A stretch of DNA of 64,000 bases from Salinispirillum sp049115955 (GTDB taxonomy: Bacteria; Pseudomonadota; Gammaproteobacteria; Pseudomonadales; Natronospirillaceae), in contig JAGDZJ010000014.1 of the NCBI GenBank assembly GCA_049115955.1, forward strand, positions 45,994 through 109,993, written 5' to 3'. This document shows, one piece after another, positions 26,124 through 35,072 of the stretch. A program made the translations under genes and the position numbers. Below the pieces are notes generated by a model. It saw nothing but the letters and a program-made list of their open reading frames with translations, did no database searches and was not told the DNA's origin. The stretch's first letter is position 1, and each line of letters opens with the position of its first letter.

Positions 26124-27083
26124 ATGTCAACGCACACCGCCACGCAACCCTTAACGCACAGAGCGATCACCCGCGTCGCGCCGATACTCGCCGACCCCAC
26201 GCAGCGATTGCTCGGCTATTTGGCGGCATTGGCTACCGTGTTGATATGGTCCGGGTATTTTTTGTCTTTGCGCCAAGGTGCCCTGTCTCCCCTCGGAACC
26301 TTGGAACTGACGCTGTTTCGTTTTGGTGTACCGGGATTGATTCTGCTGCCGCTGTTCATCAAGCGCTGGGCAGCTATTAAAGCCGTAGCACCGATTTGGT
26401 TAGTAGGGATAGCGATGGGCGCGGGACTGCCCTTTTTTATCATCAGTGCCATTGGCATGGGACTGGCCCCCGTGGCACACGGCAGCACCTTGATCCCCGG
26501 CACCGCGCCGCTCTTTGTTACTGGTCTGGCCGTTTGTCTGTTTCATCAACCTCTGTCGTCGTGGCGTCGCATCGGCTTGCTCATCGTAGCCGCCGGTGTA
26601 GTGTGTCTTCTATGGACGGCGTGGCAAGGCGAAGCTAGCCAGCTCTTAACCGGGCAAGCGCTGTTCTTGGTGTGTAGTTTGCTGTGGGCGTTGTTTACCA
26701 TTTCAGTTCGACAAAGCGGCTTGAAGCCCCTGGAAGTTGCATCGGTCGTCACCGTCCCCAGCGCTCTGCTGTTAGTATTGTTCGTTGCCGTGGCGCAACC
26801 TGAACTGTCCTTAAGCACGGTATCAACTCAGGAATGGTTAACGCAATTGGTCGTCCAAGGCATTGCCGTGGGCTTGGGGGCGGGCTTTCTGTACGGGTTT
26901 GCCATCAGCCGCCTGGGCGCCGAAATCACCTCGGCACTGGGTTCGCTCACGCCTGTGTGCGCTACCGTATTGGCGCTGATATGGCTCAATGAAAGCGTCA
27001 TCGTGCCGACATTACTGGGCTTAGGCTTGGTAACCGTAGGTGTCATTGCCGCCAGTGGTTTGCTGCATAGGGAAGCGGCCTAA
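26124..27083 (+). CDS. EamA/DMT-family transporter
   Basis: This 319-residue inner-membrane protein has ten transmembrane helices in two EamA repeats (first from about residue 30, second from about residue 175, where LLWALFTISVRQSG begins a repeat). Such drug/metabolite transporters often export amino acids or related metabolites. The ATG at 26124 is preferred to a TTG at 26103. The divergent Lrp-type regulator suggests control by an amino acid ligand. Confidence 0.9.
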   Translation: MSTHTATQPLTHRAITRVAPILADPTQRLLGYLAALATVLIWSGYFLSLRQGALSPLGTLELTLFRFGVPGLILLPLFIKRWAAIKAVAPIWLVGIAMGAGLPFFIISAIGMGLAPVAHGSTLIPGTAPLFVTGLAVCLFHQPLSSWRRIGLLIVAAGVVCLLWTAWQGEASQLLTGQALFLVCSLLWALFTISVRQSGLKPLEVASVVTVPSALLLVLFVAVAQPELSLSTVSTQEWLTQLVVQGIAVGLGAGFLYGFAISRLGAEITSALGSLTPVCATVLALIWLNESVIVPTLLGLGLVTVGVIAASGLLHREAA

Positions 27084-27210
27084 TCCACCGCCCGCCATCT
27101 AATCCGCGAGTTATGTCATTCATCGGCTCATAACACCGCTCGTCGCATTTCCATTCTTGCCCCTCCCGCACTCGCTACCTTAGAGACTCAAAACCCCTAA
27201 GGAGCACACC

Positions 27211-27846
27211 ATGAAATACGTTCTGAATCTGACACTCTTATGCGGCCTATTGAGCGCGCTGACCGTCCATGCGGCCGACTACGATGCTGCGTATTACGAA
27301 GCCTACCGCCAATACATGGCCGCAGCAGAAGGCGAATCGCGCGCCACGCGCCGGGCGGTAGAACAATTCACCGCCTTACACAACGCTCAACCGCAAGACC
27401 CCGTGGCCATGGTTTTACTGGGCAGCAGCCAAACCTTGCAAGGTCGCGATGCCTTACTGCCGTGGAACAAGCTGAATCACACCGAGACCGGGCTGGACAC
27501 CATGGCGCAAGCGCAAGCACTGCTGACGCCCAGCCACAGCAGCCTGACATTTGATAATGTGCCCGCCAGTATCATGGTGCCGCTCACCGCAGCGATCACC
27601 TACGTTCAAGTGCCCGACTTCTTTGGCCGTTTTGAGCAAGGCTACAGCATGCTGCAAGACATCAGTCGACACCCCGACTTACACGCCGTACCTGCAGAAG
27701 AGCGCACGGTCATCCACTACTACACCGCCTTAGCAGCCCAGCGTGTCGATGAGCCAGCGGTCGCCGAACGCGCTATGGATGCACTCTTTGCGCTGAACGT
27801 CGAGGACGAATACACAGCACTCGCGCAAAAGAACCTGCGTCCATAA
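27211..27846 (+). CDS. Periplasmic helical (TPR-like) protein, first gene of envelope cluster
   Basis: The 211-residue protein has a signal peptide (residues 1-21, cleavage after VHA) and an all-helical mature part with TPR-like amphipathic helices (ATRRAVEQFTALHNAQPQDPVAMVLLGSS). No named family is recognised. AAGGAG precedes the ATG by about 8 bp. It is followed after 11 bp by an ABC ATPase gene and starts a co-directional series of six genes up to 33028, so a role as periplasmic adaptor or scaffold for the transporter is likely but unproven. Confidence 0.8.
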   Translation: MKYVLNLTLLCGLLSALTVHAADYDAAYYEAYRQYMAAAEGESRATRRAVEQFTALHNAQPQDPVAMVLLGSSQTLQGRDALLPWNKLNHTETGLDTMAQAQALLTPSHSSLTFDNVPASIMVPLTAAITYVQVPDFFGRFEQGYSMLQDISRHPDLHAVPAEERTVIHYYTALAAQRVDEPAVAERAMDALFALNVEDEYTALAQKNLRP

Positions 27847-27857
27847 GGAGCATAAAC

Positions 27858-28592
27858 ATGCTAGCACTGACTCACATCAGCAAGTCGTACGCCGTCGGCA
27901 TTGAACAGCAACAGGTGCTGAACGATGTATCCCTGACCTTAAACCCCGGCGACTTCACCGCGCTCATTGGCCCGTCCGGCAGCGGCAAAAGCACGCTGCT
28001 GAACATCTGTGGCCTGATTGACCAACCCAACTCGGGCCAGGTGATCTGGCAAAACCGCGACATCTCCAAGGCGTCGCGGAGTCAGCTTACGCAGATCCGC
28101 CGAGACGCCATCGGATTCATCTTTCAGACGTTTAATCTGATTCCCGTGATGTCGGCGTGGGACAACGTGGCCTACCCCTTGTTACTGACCAATACCCCGG
28201 CGCAAGACATTCAGCACCGCGTAGACGCTGTACTGGACGCCGTGGGCCTGCGTGAATTAGCACACAAACGCCCCGATAAGCTGTCTGGCGGCCAGCGCCA
28301 GCGCATTGCCATTGCCCGCGCACTGGTCAAACAGCCGCAGTTGATCGTGGCCGACGAACCCACCGCCAGCCTCGACCAAGACACCGCACTGACAGTAACA
28401 CTGCTCCTAAAAGATTTGGCGCAAGCCTATGGCGCTGCCGTTGTTGTGGCGACACACGACGACCGACTGACACCTTGGTGCGATCGCATCTGCCGCATTG
28501 AGCACGGGCAGTTAGTCGAAGCACCGCCGCAAAAACACATGCAGGAAAAAAGCATGCAGGAAAAAAACATCACCGAGGGAGTTAACCCATGA
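27858..28592 (+). CDS. ABC transporter ATPase (LolD/MacB-like)
   Basis: The 244-residue ATPase has a Walker A (GPSGSGKSTLLNI), the Q-loop in FQTFNLIP, the signature LSGGQRQRIAIARAL and Walker B (LIVADEPTASLD). These fit the LolD/MacB/FtsE group, which powers mechanotransmission rather than ordinary transport. The C-terminus carries a short repeated tail (KHMQEKSMQEKN). The stop codon overlaps the permease start (ATGA), so the two proteins are made together. Confidence 0.95.
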   Translation: MLALTHISKSYAVGIEQQQVLNDVSLTLNPGDFTALIGPSGSGKSTLLNICGLIDQPNSGQVIWQNRDISKASRSQLTQIRRDAIGFIFQTFNLIPVMSAWDNVAYPLLLTNTPAQDIQHRVDAVLDAVGLRELAHKRPDKLSGGQRQRIAIARALVKQPQLIVADEPTASLDQDTALTVTLLLKDLAQAYGAAVVVATHDDRLTPWCDRICRIEHGQLVEAPPQKHMQEKSMQEKNITEGVNP

Positions 28593-29839
28593 GCCGCCGA
28601 ATGACCTCTCAGTTTCCCGCCATCAAATGGCTGATGTTCGCTTGGGCGAACTTGGGCCGGAATCGCCGCCGTACGTTAGCGACCTTGATGCTCACCGCCA
28701 TTGGCGTGCTCGGCATGATGAGCACCAGCGGATTTGCCTTGTACACCTACGACTCCTTGCGTGAATTCAGCATGCGCGATCAGGGGCACGTTATTCTGTC
28801 GCACCCAGACTACTTTGTGGAAGAAGAGGAATACCCGCTGGAATTCGGGTTGGTTGGCCATACCGACCTTAAAGCACAACTGCAAGCCGACCCGCGCGTT
28901 CGTCATGCGCTTGCCAGCATCCGCTTTAACGGCTTAATCACCAACGGCGACAAGTCCACCATTTTCATGGGTGAAGGCGTCGAGCCAGAAGTGTTCCAAG
29001 TGCGCGGCCCCAGCATGCAGTTATCGGCGGGCAGACAACTCAGCCTGTCGCCCGACCCCATGGGCGACTACGAAATACTGCTCGGCAAGCAGCTCGCGCA
29101 TTCTCTACGAGCGGAACCGAGCAGCGGGTTAACGTTGATGGGCACCACCGCCGACGGTTTGCTCAATGCCATTGATGTGGTTGTGCGCGGCGTCATTCAG
29201 ACGGGGATTCCCGAAGTCGACAGTCGCTTGGTCATGTCACACCTCGATACCGCGCAAGACCTGCTGCTGACCGATAAAGTCGGGCAGATGGGCGTATTTC
29301 TGCGCGACAGCAACAACGCCCCTGCCATGCACCAGCATCTGTCACTCGATTTGCCCGAACTGACAGCAACCCCGTGGCATGAACGTGCAACTTTCTATAA
29401 GAGCGTACGCAATCTCTACAACCGAATCTTCGGTGTGATGGGACTGATTCTGTTGATCATGGTCGGTTTCGCCATATTCAATACGGCCTCCATGAGTGTT
29501 CTGGAACGCACGCGAGAAATAGGCACCTTGGCAGCCATGGGCACCAAACGGCGCGAAATCCTCAGTATCTTTCTGAACGAAGCCGCCCTGATTGGCCTGT
29601 TGGGCAGCGCGGTCGGCTTGCTGCTCTCTGGCGTACTGACCGGCAGCCTGTTTATTTTCGACGTCAATATGCCACCCCCGCCGGGACAGACGGAAGGCTA
29701 CCCCTTACAGGTGTATTGGTCGCCGTTGATCGCCGCACTGAGCACCGCATTGGTCACCGCATTAGCCATCTTCGCCAGCGCTGTGGCGACATTCCGCAGC
29801 GTACAAAAACCCATCACGGAGGCACTGAATCATGTTTAA
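28589..29839 (+). CDS. FtsX/LolE-like ABC permease
   Basis: The 416-residue protein has the MacB/LolC-E topology. One N-terminal helix (about residues 30-52) is followed by a large periplasmic domain (about 55-280), then an FtsX domain with three helices (GVMGLILLIMVGFAIFNTAS, ALIGLLGSAVGLLLSG and a last helix near 375-400). The coupling segment LERTREIGTLAAMG is typical. Such permeases extract lipoproteins or lipids from the inner membrane or push periplasmic cargo outward. It overlaps the ATPase upstream and the LolA-like gene downstream by 4 and 8 bp. Confidence 0.94.
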   Translation: MSRRMTSQFPAIKWLMFAWANLGRNRRRTLATLMLTAIGVLGMMSTSGFALYTYDSLREFSMRDQGHVILSHPDYFVEEEEYPLEFGLVGHTDLKAQLQADPRVRHALASIRFNGLITNGDKSTIFMGEGVEPEVFQVRGPSMQLSAGRQLSLSPDPMGDYEILLGKQLAHSLRAEPSSGLTLMGTTADGLLNAIDVVVRGVIQTGIPEVDSRLVMSHLDTAQDLLLTDKVGQMGVFLRDSNNAPAMHQHLSLDLPELTATPWHERATFYKSVRNLYNRIFGVMGLILLIMVGFAIFNTASMSVLERTREIGTLAAMGTKRREILSIFLNEAALIGLLGSAVGLLLSGVLTGSLFIFDVNMPPPPGQTEGYPLQVYWSPLIAALSTALVTALAIFASAVATFRSVQKPITEALNHV

Positions 29840-30554
29840 GTACCTGACCGCACTGGCCCTATTGCTGAACATCGGTTTACTCAGTCCGGCTAACGCCGAA
29901 GACTTACTGGCCACCATTGATCGCTTACGCGTGACCGACGGACAAATGCGCGTCATGACGCAGATTGACCTGTACGAGCATGACCAATTGTCGCGCAGCA
30001 GTCTGTATGAAGTGTACGCCGACGAAAACCGACGCTCCTTGGCACTGTTTCGTTCCGACGCCGAAGCGGGGCAAAAAGTATTGATGCTGGATGATCAGTT
30101 CTATTTGTTCCTGCCCAACAGCCGTCGCCAAATCCGCATTACGCCGATGCAGAAACTGCTGGGCGACGCGTCCACGGGCGATATTTCCTCACTGCGTTGG
30201 AGTGAGGACTACCGCATCGACGAACAACAAACACAGGAAGACGGCACGCTACTGTTGAAACTCAGTGCCGCGCGGCGCGGGTTGAGTTACGGCAGCGTTG
30301 AACTTGTGGTCGACGCCGACACCGCTGTGCCCATAAGCGCTACCTTTTATCTGCCTTCCGGGCGCGTCGCCAAGAACGCCACTTTTGCGATGGGTTTAGA
30401 CCCATCGACTGGCACGGAACGGCTGCTGACCATGGTACTGCACGACCGCATTCAAACTGCCCAACGTACCGAAGTGCACTACCTGTCTGTAGAACCGTGG
30501 GACATTCCAGAACCGTGGTTCAACCCCGCCTTTTTGCTGCGGAACAACTTGTAG
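29832..30554 (+). CDS. LolA-like outer-membrane lipoprotein-sorting protein
   Basis: The 240-residue protein has a signal peptide (cleavage after ANA at residue 22) and a LolA-like half-barrel fold of the type called outer membrane lipoprotein-sorting protein. Recognisable parts are MRVMTQIDLYE, KVLMLDDQFYLFLPNSRRQIRITPMQKLLGD and SYGSVELVVDADTAVPISATFY. Such proteins carry acylated or hydrophobic cargo across the periplasm. The gene overlaps the permease gene by 8 bp, which makes a joint function very likely. Confidence 0.88.
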   Translation: MFKYLTALALLLNIGLLSPANAEDLLATIDRLRVTDGQMRVMTQIDLYEHDQLSRSSLYEVYADENRRSLALFRSDAEAGQKVLMLDDQFYLFLPNSRRQIRITPMQKLLGDASTGDISSLRWSEDYRIDEQQTQEDGTLLLKLSAARRGLSYGSVELVVDADTAVPISATFYLPSGRVAKNATFAMGLDPSTGTERLLTMVLHDRIQTAQRTEVHYLSVEPWDIPEPWFNPAFLLRNNL

Positions 30555-30571
30555 CCAATCTGTGCCAGCGC

Positions 30572-30726
30572 CGGCTATCGGTGGTGTATCAGCGGGGGAG
30601 TCCGCAGCAAGGCACCTTTTTGCTCCTGCAAAAGCTGCACTCCCACCATCCATGGCGGTCGGAGCCTGCGGCCTAGGCTCCATGGACGGATTTACGCCGA
30701 CCCCGTAGATACACCACCGATAGCCG
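30572..30726. repeat. 155-bp inverted-repeat element between operon genes
   Basis: Perfect 19-bp terminal arms (CGGCTATCGGTGGTGTATC at 30572 and its inverse ending at 30726) enclose further hairpins: TTTTGC...GCAAAA with a TCCT loop near 30617-30632, and CCATGG boxes flanking GGAGCC...GGCTCC. There is no open reading frame. It looks like an intercistronic REP/MITE-like element. Only one copy lies in this window. It separates the LolA-like gene from the Omp85-like gene and may reduce or stabilise the downstream message. Confidence 0.75.
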
Positions 30727-30785
30727 ACACTGACGACTGCCCCACAATTTGAGTTCGAATGCGATATTTAATAAGGAATTCATAA

Positions 30786-31856
30786 ATGTTCGTGCAACCC
30801 ATTCATCGCAAGGCCCGTTTGCTGCTGATCGGTACCTTGATGACTGCACTGTTTAGTGCGGCCTCAATGAACGTCGCAGCGCAAACCGGCACGCATCAGT
30901 ACGACACGCTTGCGGTGCCCATTTTTGGCTACGACCCAACGTACGGCGTGATTCTGGGCGGCGTACTGTTTGACTACCCGGTGGACCACCCATTGATTAA
31001 AAGTGAGGGGCCAAAACGCTACCGCAGTGTTCAGGGTGCGGCCGCTTGGGGGCCATTTATGCAATTTGGCATGGAGCAAAGAGTTGAACAATTTACTCCG
31101 CATTGGGATTACCGTGTGCGCGCCGAGTTCGACAATTTCTTCAGCCCCTACTACACCCAAAGCGACGCAGACTATGACAAAGTTGAACGTTACCGAGCGG
31201 GTTTAGAGGCCGAGTTGGCGCACCACCTGACAAGCCTTGCAAGTCCCGCATTGAGCGCGTGGCAGGTGGCTACCCAACTTACGGCCGAACAAGAGTACCG
31301 AGAAGACAGCGGCACCGACCGCCGACTCTACCCCACCCTGTATCTGCGCTTCGACACCCGAACCCCACAGCTAGCCCCGCGCCAAGGCCAGTGGTTTGAA
31401 ACGGCACTCAAGGTCCAACCCACCGCGCTTGACACACGTTCGCTCGATTCTACTGGCTGGCATTTAAGTAATGATCTGCGCCACTTTTTCGGTGTCACGG
31501 CGCGCAGCTCATTGGCGATGCGCGTTACCCACGAACAAGCAGACGGCAATGCCTTCGAAGTAGCCGTTGGTGGCGCAGACCGCTTGCGGGGCTATCCCAG
31601 TGAGCGTTTCAAAGGCACAACCTTAGTCGCCGGGCAGTTGGAATGGCGCTACCCGCTGTTCGGCATTCTCGACGGCGTCACCTTTGTAGAGGGCGGCTGG
31701 CTAGACAGCACAGAGCAAAGTCGCACGCTCGGTACGGCAGGCAGCGGATTGCGCATGCGTCTTTCGCCCGACGGACAATACCTGTTGCGTCTCGACCTCG
31801 CCGCCTCGGATCGCGGAGACGCGCAGTTCTACATCAACTTCAATCAGGCGTTCTAA
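30786..31856 (+). CDS. Omp85-type outer-membrane barrel without POTRA domains
   Basis: The 356-residue protein has a signal peptide (cleavage near residue 33) and goes directly into beta-strands, so it has no POTRA domain. The motif RLRGYPSERFKG near residue 267 is the Omp85 lid-loop motif (usually VRGY/F), and the protein ends in AQFYINFNQAF with a terminal Phe as in many BAM-assembled barrels. It belongs to the bacterial surface antigen (D15) group and should form a 16-strand outer-membrane pore or insertase. AAGGAA lies 7 bp before the ATG. Confidence 0.85.
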   Translation: MFVQPIHRKARLLLIGTLMTALFSAASMNVAAQTGTHQYDTLAVPIFGYDPTYGVILGGVLFDYPVDHPLIKSEGPKRYRSVQGAAAWGPFMQFGMEQRVEQFTPHWDYRVRAEFDNFFSPYYTQSDADYDKVERYRAGLEAELAHHLTSLASPALSAWQVATQLTAEQEYREDSGTDRRLYPTLYLRFDTRTPQLAPRQGQWFETALKVQPTALDTRSLDSTGWHLSNDLRHFFGVTARSSLAMRVTHEQADGNAFEVAVGGADRLRGYPSERFKGTTLVAGQLEWRYPLFGILDGVTFVEGGWLDSTEQSRTLGTAGSGLRMRLSPDGQYLLRLDLAASDRGDAQFYINFNQAF

Positions 31857-31858
31857 TC

Positions 31859-33028
31859 ATGAAGAACCTAGCTTTCTATGCCGCCGCCCCCCTGTTGCTC
31901 AACCTCAGCGCGCTGAGTTCGGGGGTCGACTGGAGGATCGAATTAGACCAATCAATTGATGCCACTCAAGCAGGCTCTGGCGAACTGCCACTCGGCGCGC
32001 ATGACGACGTGACCACACAAAGCGTGCTCAGCGGGCAAATCAGCCACAGCGGAGCATTGGTGCGCTTGCGCCTGCAAAACACAGAAGCAGACAACGACAA
32101 CGAGGAATGGGCCCTAACCGTACCGGAAGCCTTTTACGACGCTTCAGCTGGGCCACTGGAACTGACCGTCGGCAGGAAAGCCTTGCAGTGGGACTATGGT
32201 TTTTTCGCTGCACCGCTTAATTGGTTAGGGCCAAACGCCCAAGAACAGCACTATGAAGCCCGCCCGTTAGTGTCGGTTGAAATGTACGCAGGCCTACAAG
32301 TCTGGCAGGCAGCTTGCGCGCCAGAGCACGAGGCCGAAGACGCCCTGTGCGTATTGCGTACCGAAGGCTTCAGCAGCCTGTTCGACTGGCAATTACTGGC
32401 AGGGTACGACGGCGCACCGCGCTTAGGCGCGGGCCTGTACTGGCTTGCCCACGACGCAATAGCGGTAAGGTTCTCAGGGGCGTGGACGGCTGATGCACAG
32501 GCCATTGAATGGCAGCCCGGAACGCGAGTAAACGGCCACCTCACCTCTGACCCATTGGAACACACTCAACGCGACCGCACCGACCTGCTGCTCGGCCTTA
32601 CCTGGACCCACACCCAAGGCACTGAAGCTTTATTGGAACATCACTGGGACAACTCGGCTCTAAGTCGCCGCGACTGGCAAGCGCTGGAAGCGCAACTCAA
32701 ACGCCTTGATGACCAACCTGAACCCGCCGCAGGATTGCGCGCCGCCAATTTGGGCTGGATGGCACAGGCCGCAGGCTTAGAACCCATGGTGGAACACCGC
32801 ACTCTGGTGCGCTTGTCACAGACTTGGAATGACTGGACATGGCGCGCCACAGGCTTGAGCTTTTGGACAAATGACACCCCAACGTGGCTCACCGATCTGA
32901 GTGCAGACTATCAGTGGAACCCTGTTGCCACCGTCAGCGCAGACTGGCGTTACCACGACAACAACGGCGTATTGGCGAATTTAGGGCATGTATTCAAGCT
33001 GACGTTGAATGTGCAGACGGGAGGCTAG
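31859..33028 (+). CDS. Outer-membrane beta-barrel protein, unknown
   Basis: The 389-residue protein starts 2 bp after the Omp85-like gene with a signal peptide (cleavage near residue 22). The rest alternates hydrophobic and polar residues as in a porin-like barrel (LVRLRLQNTEADND, LELTVGRKALQWDYGFFAAPLNW, TVSADWRYHDNN). It recalls DUF1302-like outer-membrane proteins found beside LolA-like proteins, but I cannot confirm the family. The frame is open far upstream inside the previous gene; the ATG at 31859 is chosen because it begins the signal peptide. It closes the six-gene cluster. Confidence 0.75.
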   Translation: MKNLAFYAAAPLLLNLSALSSGVDWRIELDQSIDATQAGSGELPLGAHDDVTTQSVLSGQISHSGALVRLRLQNTEADNDNEEWALTVPEAFYDASAGPLELTVGRKALQWDYGFFAAPLNWLGPNAQEQHYEARPLVSVEMYAGLQVWQAACAPEHEAEDALCVLRTEGFSSLFDWQLLAGYDGAPRLGAGLYWLAHDAIAVRFSGAWTADAQAIEWQPGTRVNGHLTSDPLEHTQRDRTDLLLGLTWTHTQGTEALLEHHWDNSALSRRDWQALEAQLKRLDDQPEPAAGLRAANLGWMAQAAGLEPMVEHRTLVRLSQTWNDWTWRATGLSFWTNDTPTWLTDLSADYQWNPVATVSADWRYHDNNGVLANLGHVFKLTLNVQTGG

Positions 33029-33151
33029 AAAGTCAGTAGGGAGCATTTTGTCTTTATGAGCGTTGGAGAGCGCACAGAACTCAGTCCTGATAATCCTTAC
33101 CCTTATCCGGCCTGCTAGCGTACCGAACTCGTCCCATCAATGGAGGTGGTT

Positions 33152-34159
33152 ATGAATGCGATCAGAGACCCGATGCTCATTGTTATTGGAGCATCTGCCG
33201 GTGGTATGGCCGCATTAAAGGAACTTGTCGCTCAGTTTCCACCGGATTTTCCGGCGCCCGTTTTTATTGTTAATCATATGGGTGCGCACACTACGGGTGA
33301 GGCACTTGTTAAGGTTTTGAATGAGAGCAGCAGCCTTATCTGTGCACACGCTCATAATGAAGAAGTATTCAAAAGCGGACATATCTACCTGGCACCATCT
33401 GATCAGCACATGCTGATTGTGAAACAAGAAATTCTCATCACCAAAGGTGCCAGAGAAAACCGTTCGCGGCCCGCCATTGACCCTCTGTTTCGTTCCGCCG
33501 CAGTAGCCTATGGCAACCGGGTAATCGGCATTATCCTGACCGGTTACCTGGACGACGGCACCAGTGGCATGATGGCGATCAAACGCTGTGGCGGCGTCTG
33601 CATTGCACAAGACCCTGAGAATGCAGCGTATCCAGACATGCCACAATCGGTCATTGCCAATGTCGGCGCCGACTATTGTTTACCGGTCGCTGGAATGGGC
33701 GCGCTGCTGTCTGATCTTGTTACCAGAGAGCTACCGGAGAACGAACCGGTGCCGGAAGACATCGTGATTGAGGCAAAGATTGCGCAGCGGGTTTTGAGCG
33801 ATTTGCCGTCTGTCAAGGCGCTTGGTGAGCAGGTGCCATTCAATTGCCCGGATTGCGGCGGGGTGTTATGGCAGGTGGCAGACGGAAAACTGCTGCGGTA
33901 TCGCTGTCATACCGGGCATGCGTTTACCTCGTCGGCACTGCTTGCTCAGCAATCGGTAAAAATTGAGGAGACGCTTTGGGTTGCGCTGAGAATGTTTGAA
34001 GAGCGCCAGAACCTGCTGGTCACCATGAGTAAAACGGAAAACAAGGGCAATACTTCATCAGTCTCTCAACGGGCTAAAGACTCTCAAATCCACATTGACC
34101 GGATTCGCGCCATGCTAAAGGCAACCGACAAAGATTCTCACAGCGTGGAGGTGACATGA
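33152..34159 (+). CDS. Orphan CheB-type methylesterase with zinc-ribbon tail
   Basis: The 335-residue protein has a CheB catalytic domain (about residues 5-190) without the usual N-terminal receiver. The triad is visible: Ser in IGASAGGM, His in VNHMGAH and Asp in LTGYLDDGTSGMM. A C-terminal Cys/His segment (CPDCGG ... YRCHTGHAF) looks like a zinc ribbon, followed by a helical tail. GGAGG lies about 6 bp before the chosen ATG. No cheR or cheA is nearby, so its target may not be a classical chemoreceptor. Confidence 0.88.
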   Translation: MNAIRDPMLIVIGASAGGMAALKELVAQFPPDFPAPVFIVNHMGAHTTGEALVKVLNESSSLICAHAHNEEVFKSGHIYLAPSDQHMLIVKQEILITKGARENRSRPAIDPLFRSAAVAYGNRVIGIILTGYLDDGTSGMMAIKRCGGVCIAQDPENAAYPDMPQSVIANVGADYCLPVAGMGALLSDLVTRELPENEPVPEDIVIEAKIAQRVLSDLPSVKALGEQVPFNCPDCGGVLWQVADGKLLRYRCHTGHAFTSSALLAQQSVKIEETLWVALRMFEERQNLLVTMSKTENKGNTSSVSQRAKDSQIHIDRIRAMLKATDKDSHSVEVT

Positions 34160-34179
34160 GTATTTCTTCAATTTAGTGA

Positions 34180-34797
34180 CTAACGAAACCCCTTCCCAAC
34201 AATGTACACCTCGCGCGAACGGGCCCGCGATGAGTCCGGCTTGCGAATCACCACCTTTTCAAACGATGACCGCACGTCTTTCAGGTATTCGTCGTACCCC
34301 ACGCCCTGAAACACCTTGGCCACATAGCTGCCTTTTGGCTTCAACACCTGGCGTGCCATATCGAGCGCCAGTTCCACCAAGTACATCGACGACGCCTGAT
34401 CTGCTGCATCAACGCCACTGATGTTGGGTGCCATATCAGAAATAACCACGTCCACAGGCGCACCGTTTACCACACCCATGATCTCGTCAAACACGCTCTC
34501 TTCGGTGAAATCGCCTTGAATGAACTCGACCCCGGCGATGGTATCCATCGGCAGAATGTCCGACGCCACTACCCGTCCTTTATGACCAACTAACTTAGCA
34601 GCAACTTGCGACCAACCGCCGGGCGCCGAACCCAAATCCATCACCAGCATGTTCGGGCGAATCAGCTTATCTTTCTCGTTGATCTCCAGCAGTTTATAGC
34701 TGGCACGCGAACGGTAGCCGTCCTTCTGCGCTTGCTTCACGAACGGATCGTTGACGTGTTCGTCCAGCCAACGGTTACTGCTTTTGGATCGAGCCAT
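34180..34797 (-). CDS. rlmE: 23S rRNA (uridine-2'-O)-methyltransferase RlmE
   Basis: RlmE (FtsJ/RrmJ) methylates U2552 of 23S rRNA late in 50S assembly. The 205-residue protein starts MARSKSSNRWLDEHVND as expected. It has the SAM loop MDLGSAPGGWSQVA and the K-D-K-E tetrad (Lys in SYKLLEI, Asp in ISDMAPN, Lys in VAKVFQG, Glu in SREVYIV). The frame is open 43 codons further upstream, but that part has no RlmE similarity. The neighbour ftsH usually found with it is absent. Confidence 0.96.
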   Translation of the reverse strand: MARSKSSNRWLDEHVNDPFVKQAQKDGYRSRASYKLLEINEKDKLIRPNMLVMDLGSAPGGWSQVAAKLVGHKGRVVASDILPMDTIAGVEFIQGDFTEESVFDEIMGVVNGAPVDVVISDMAPNISGVDAADQASSMYLVELALDMARQVLKPKGSYVAKVFQGVGYDEYLKDVRSSFEKVVIRKPDSSRARSREVYIVGKGFR

Positions 34798-35072
34798 GAG
34801 GTGTTTGGTACCGAGTAAATGTGTAAGCATTGTACGTTGTTGCAGGGATAGGTGCCAAGAATTGCTATAGAAGCTTAGAGGTTCAAGCACATGTGAATTG
34901 CTTCGCATTTCAATTAAAAGCACCAAACTTTTAAACCTAGGGTTAGTTGTTCACTCTCCTATCTTATTTTAAAGTTCGCCCTGTTAGCGGCAGGCAACGG
35001 AATATTCAGCATAGCCTGTTAAGGAACTTAACCACGTCGCACTTCGGTCGGGATTGACCAAGGAGAAGTACA

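Noticed and set aside
31643..31858. Upstream extension of the second barrel gene into the Omp85-like gene
   Set aside because: It would overlap another gene in a different frame, while the ATG at 31859 begins a clear signal peptide.
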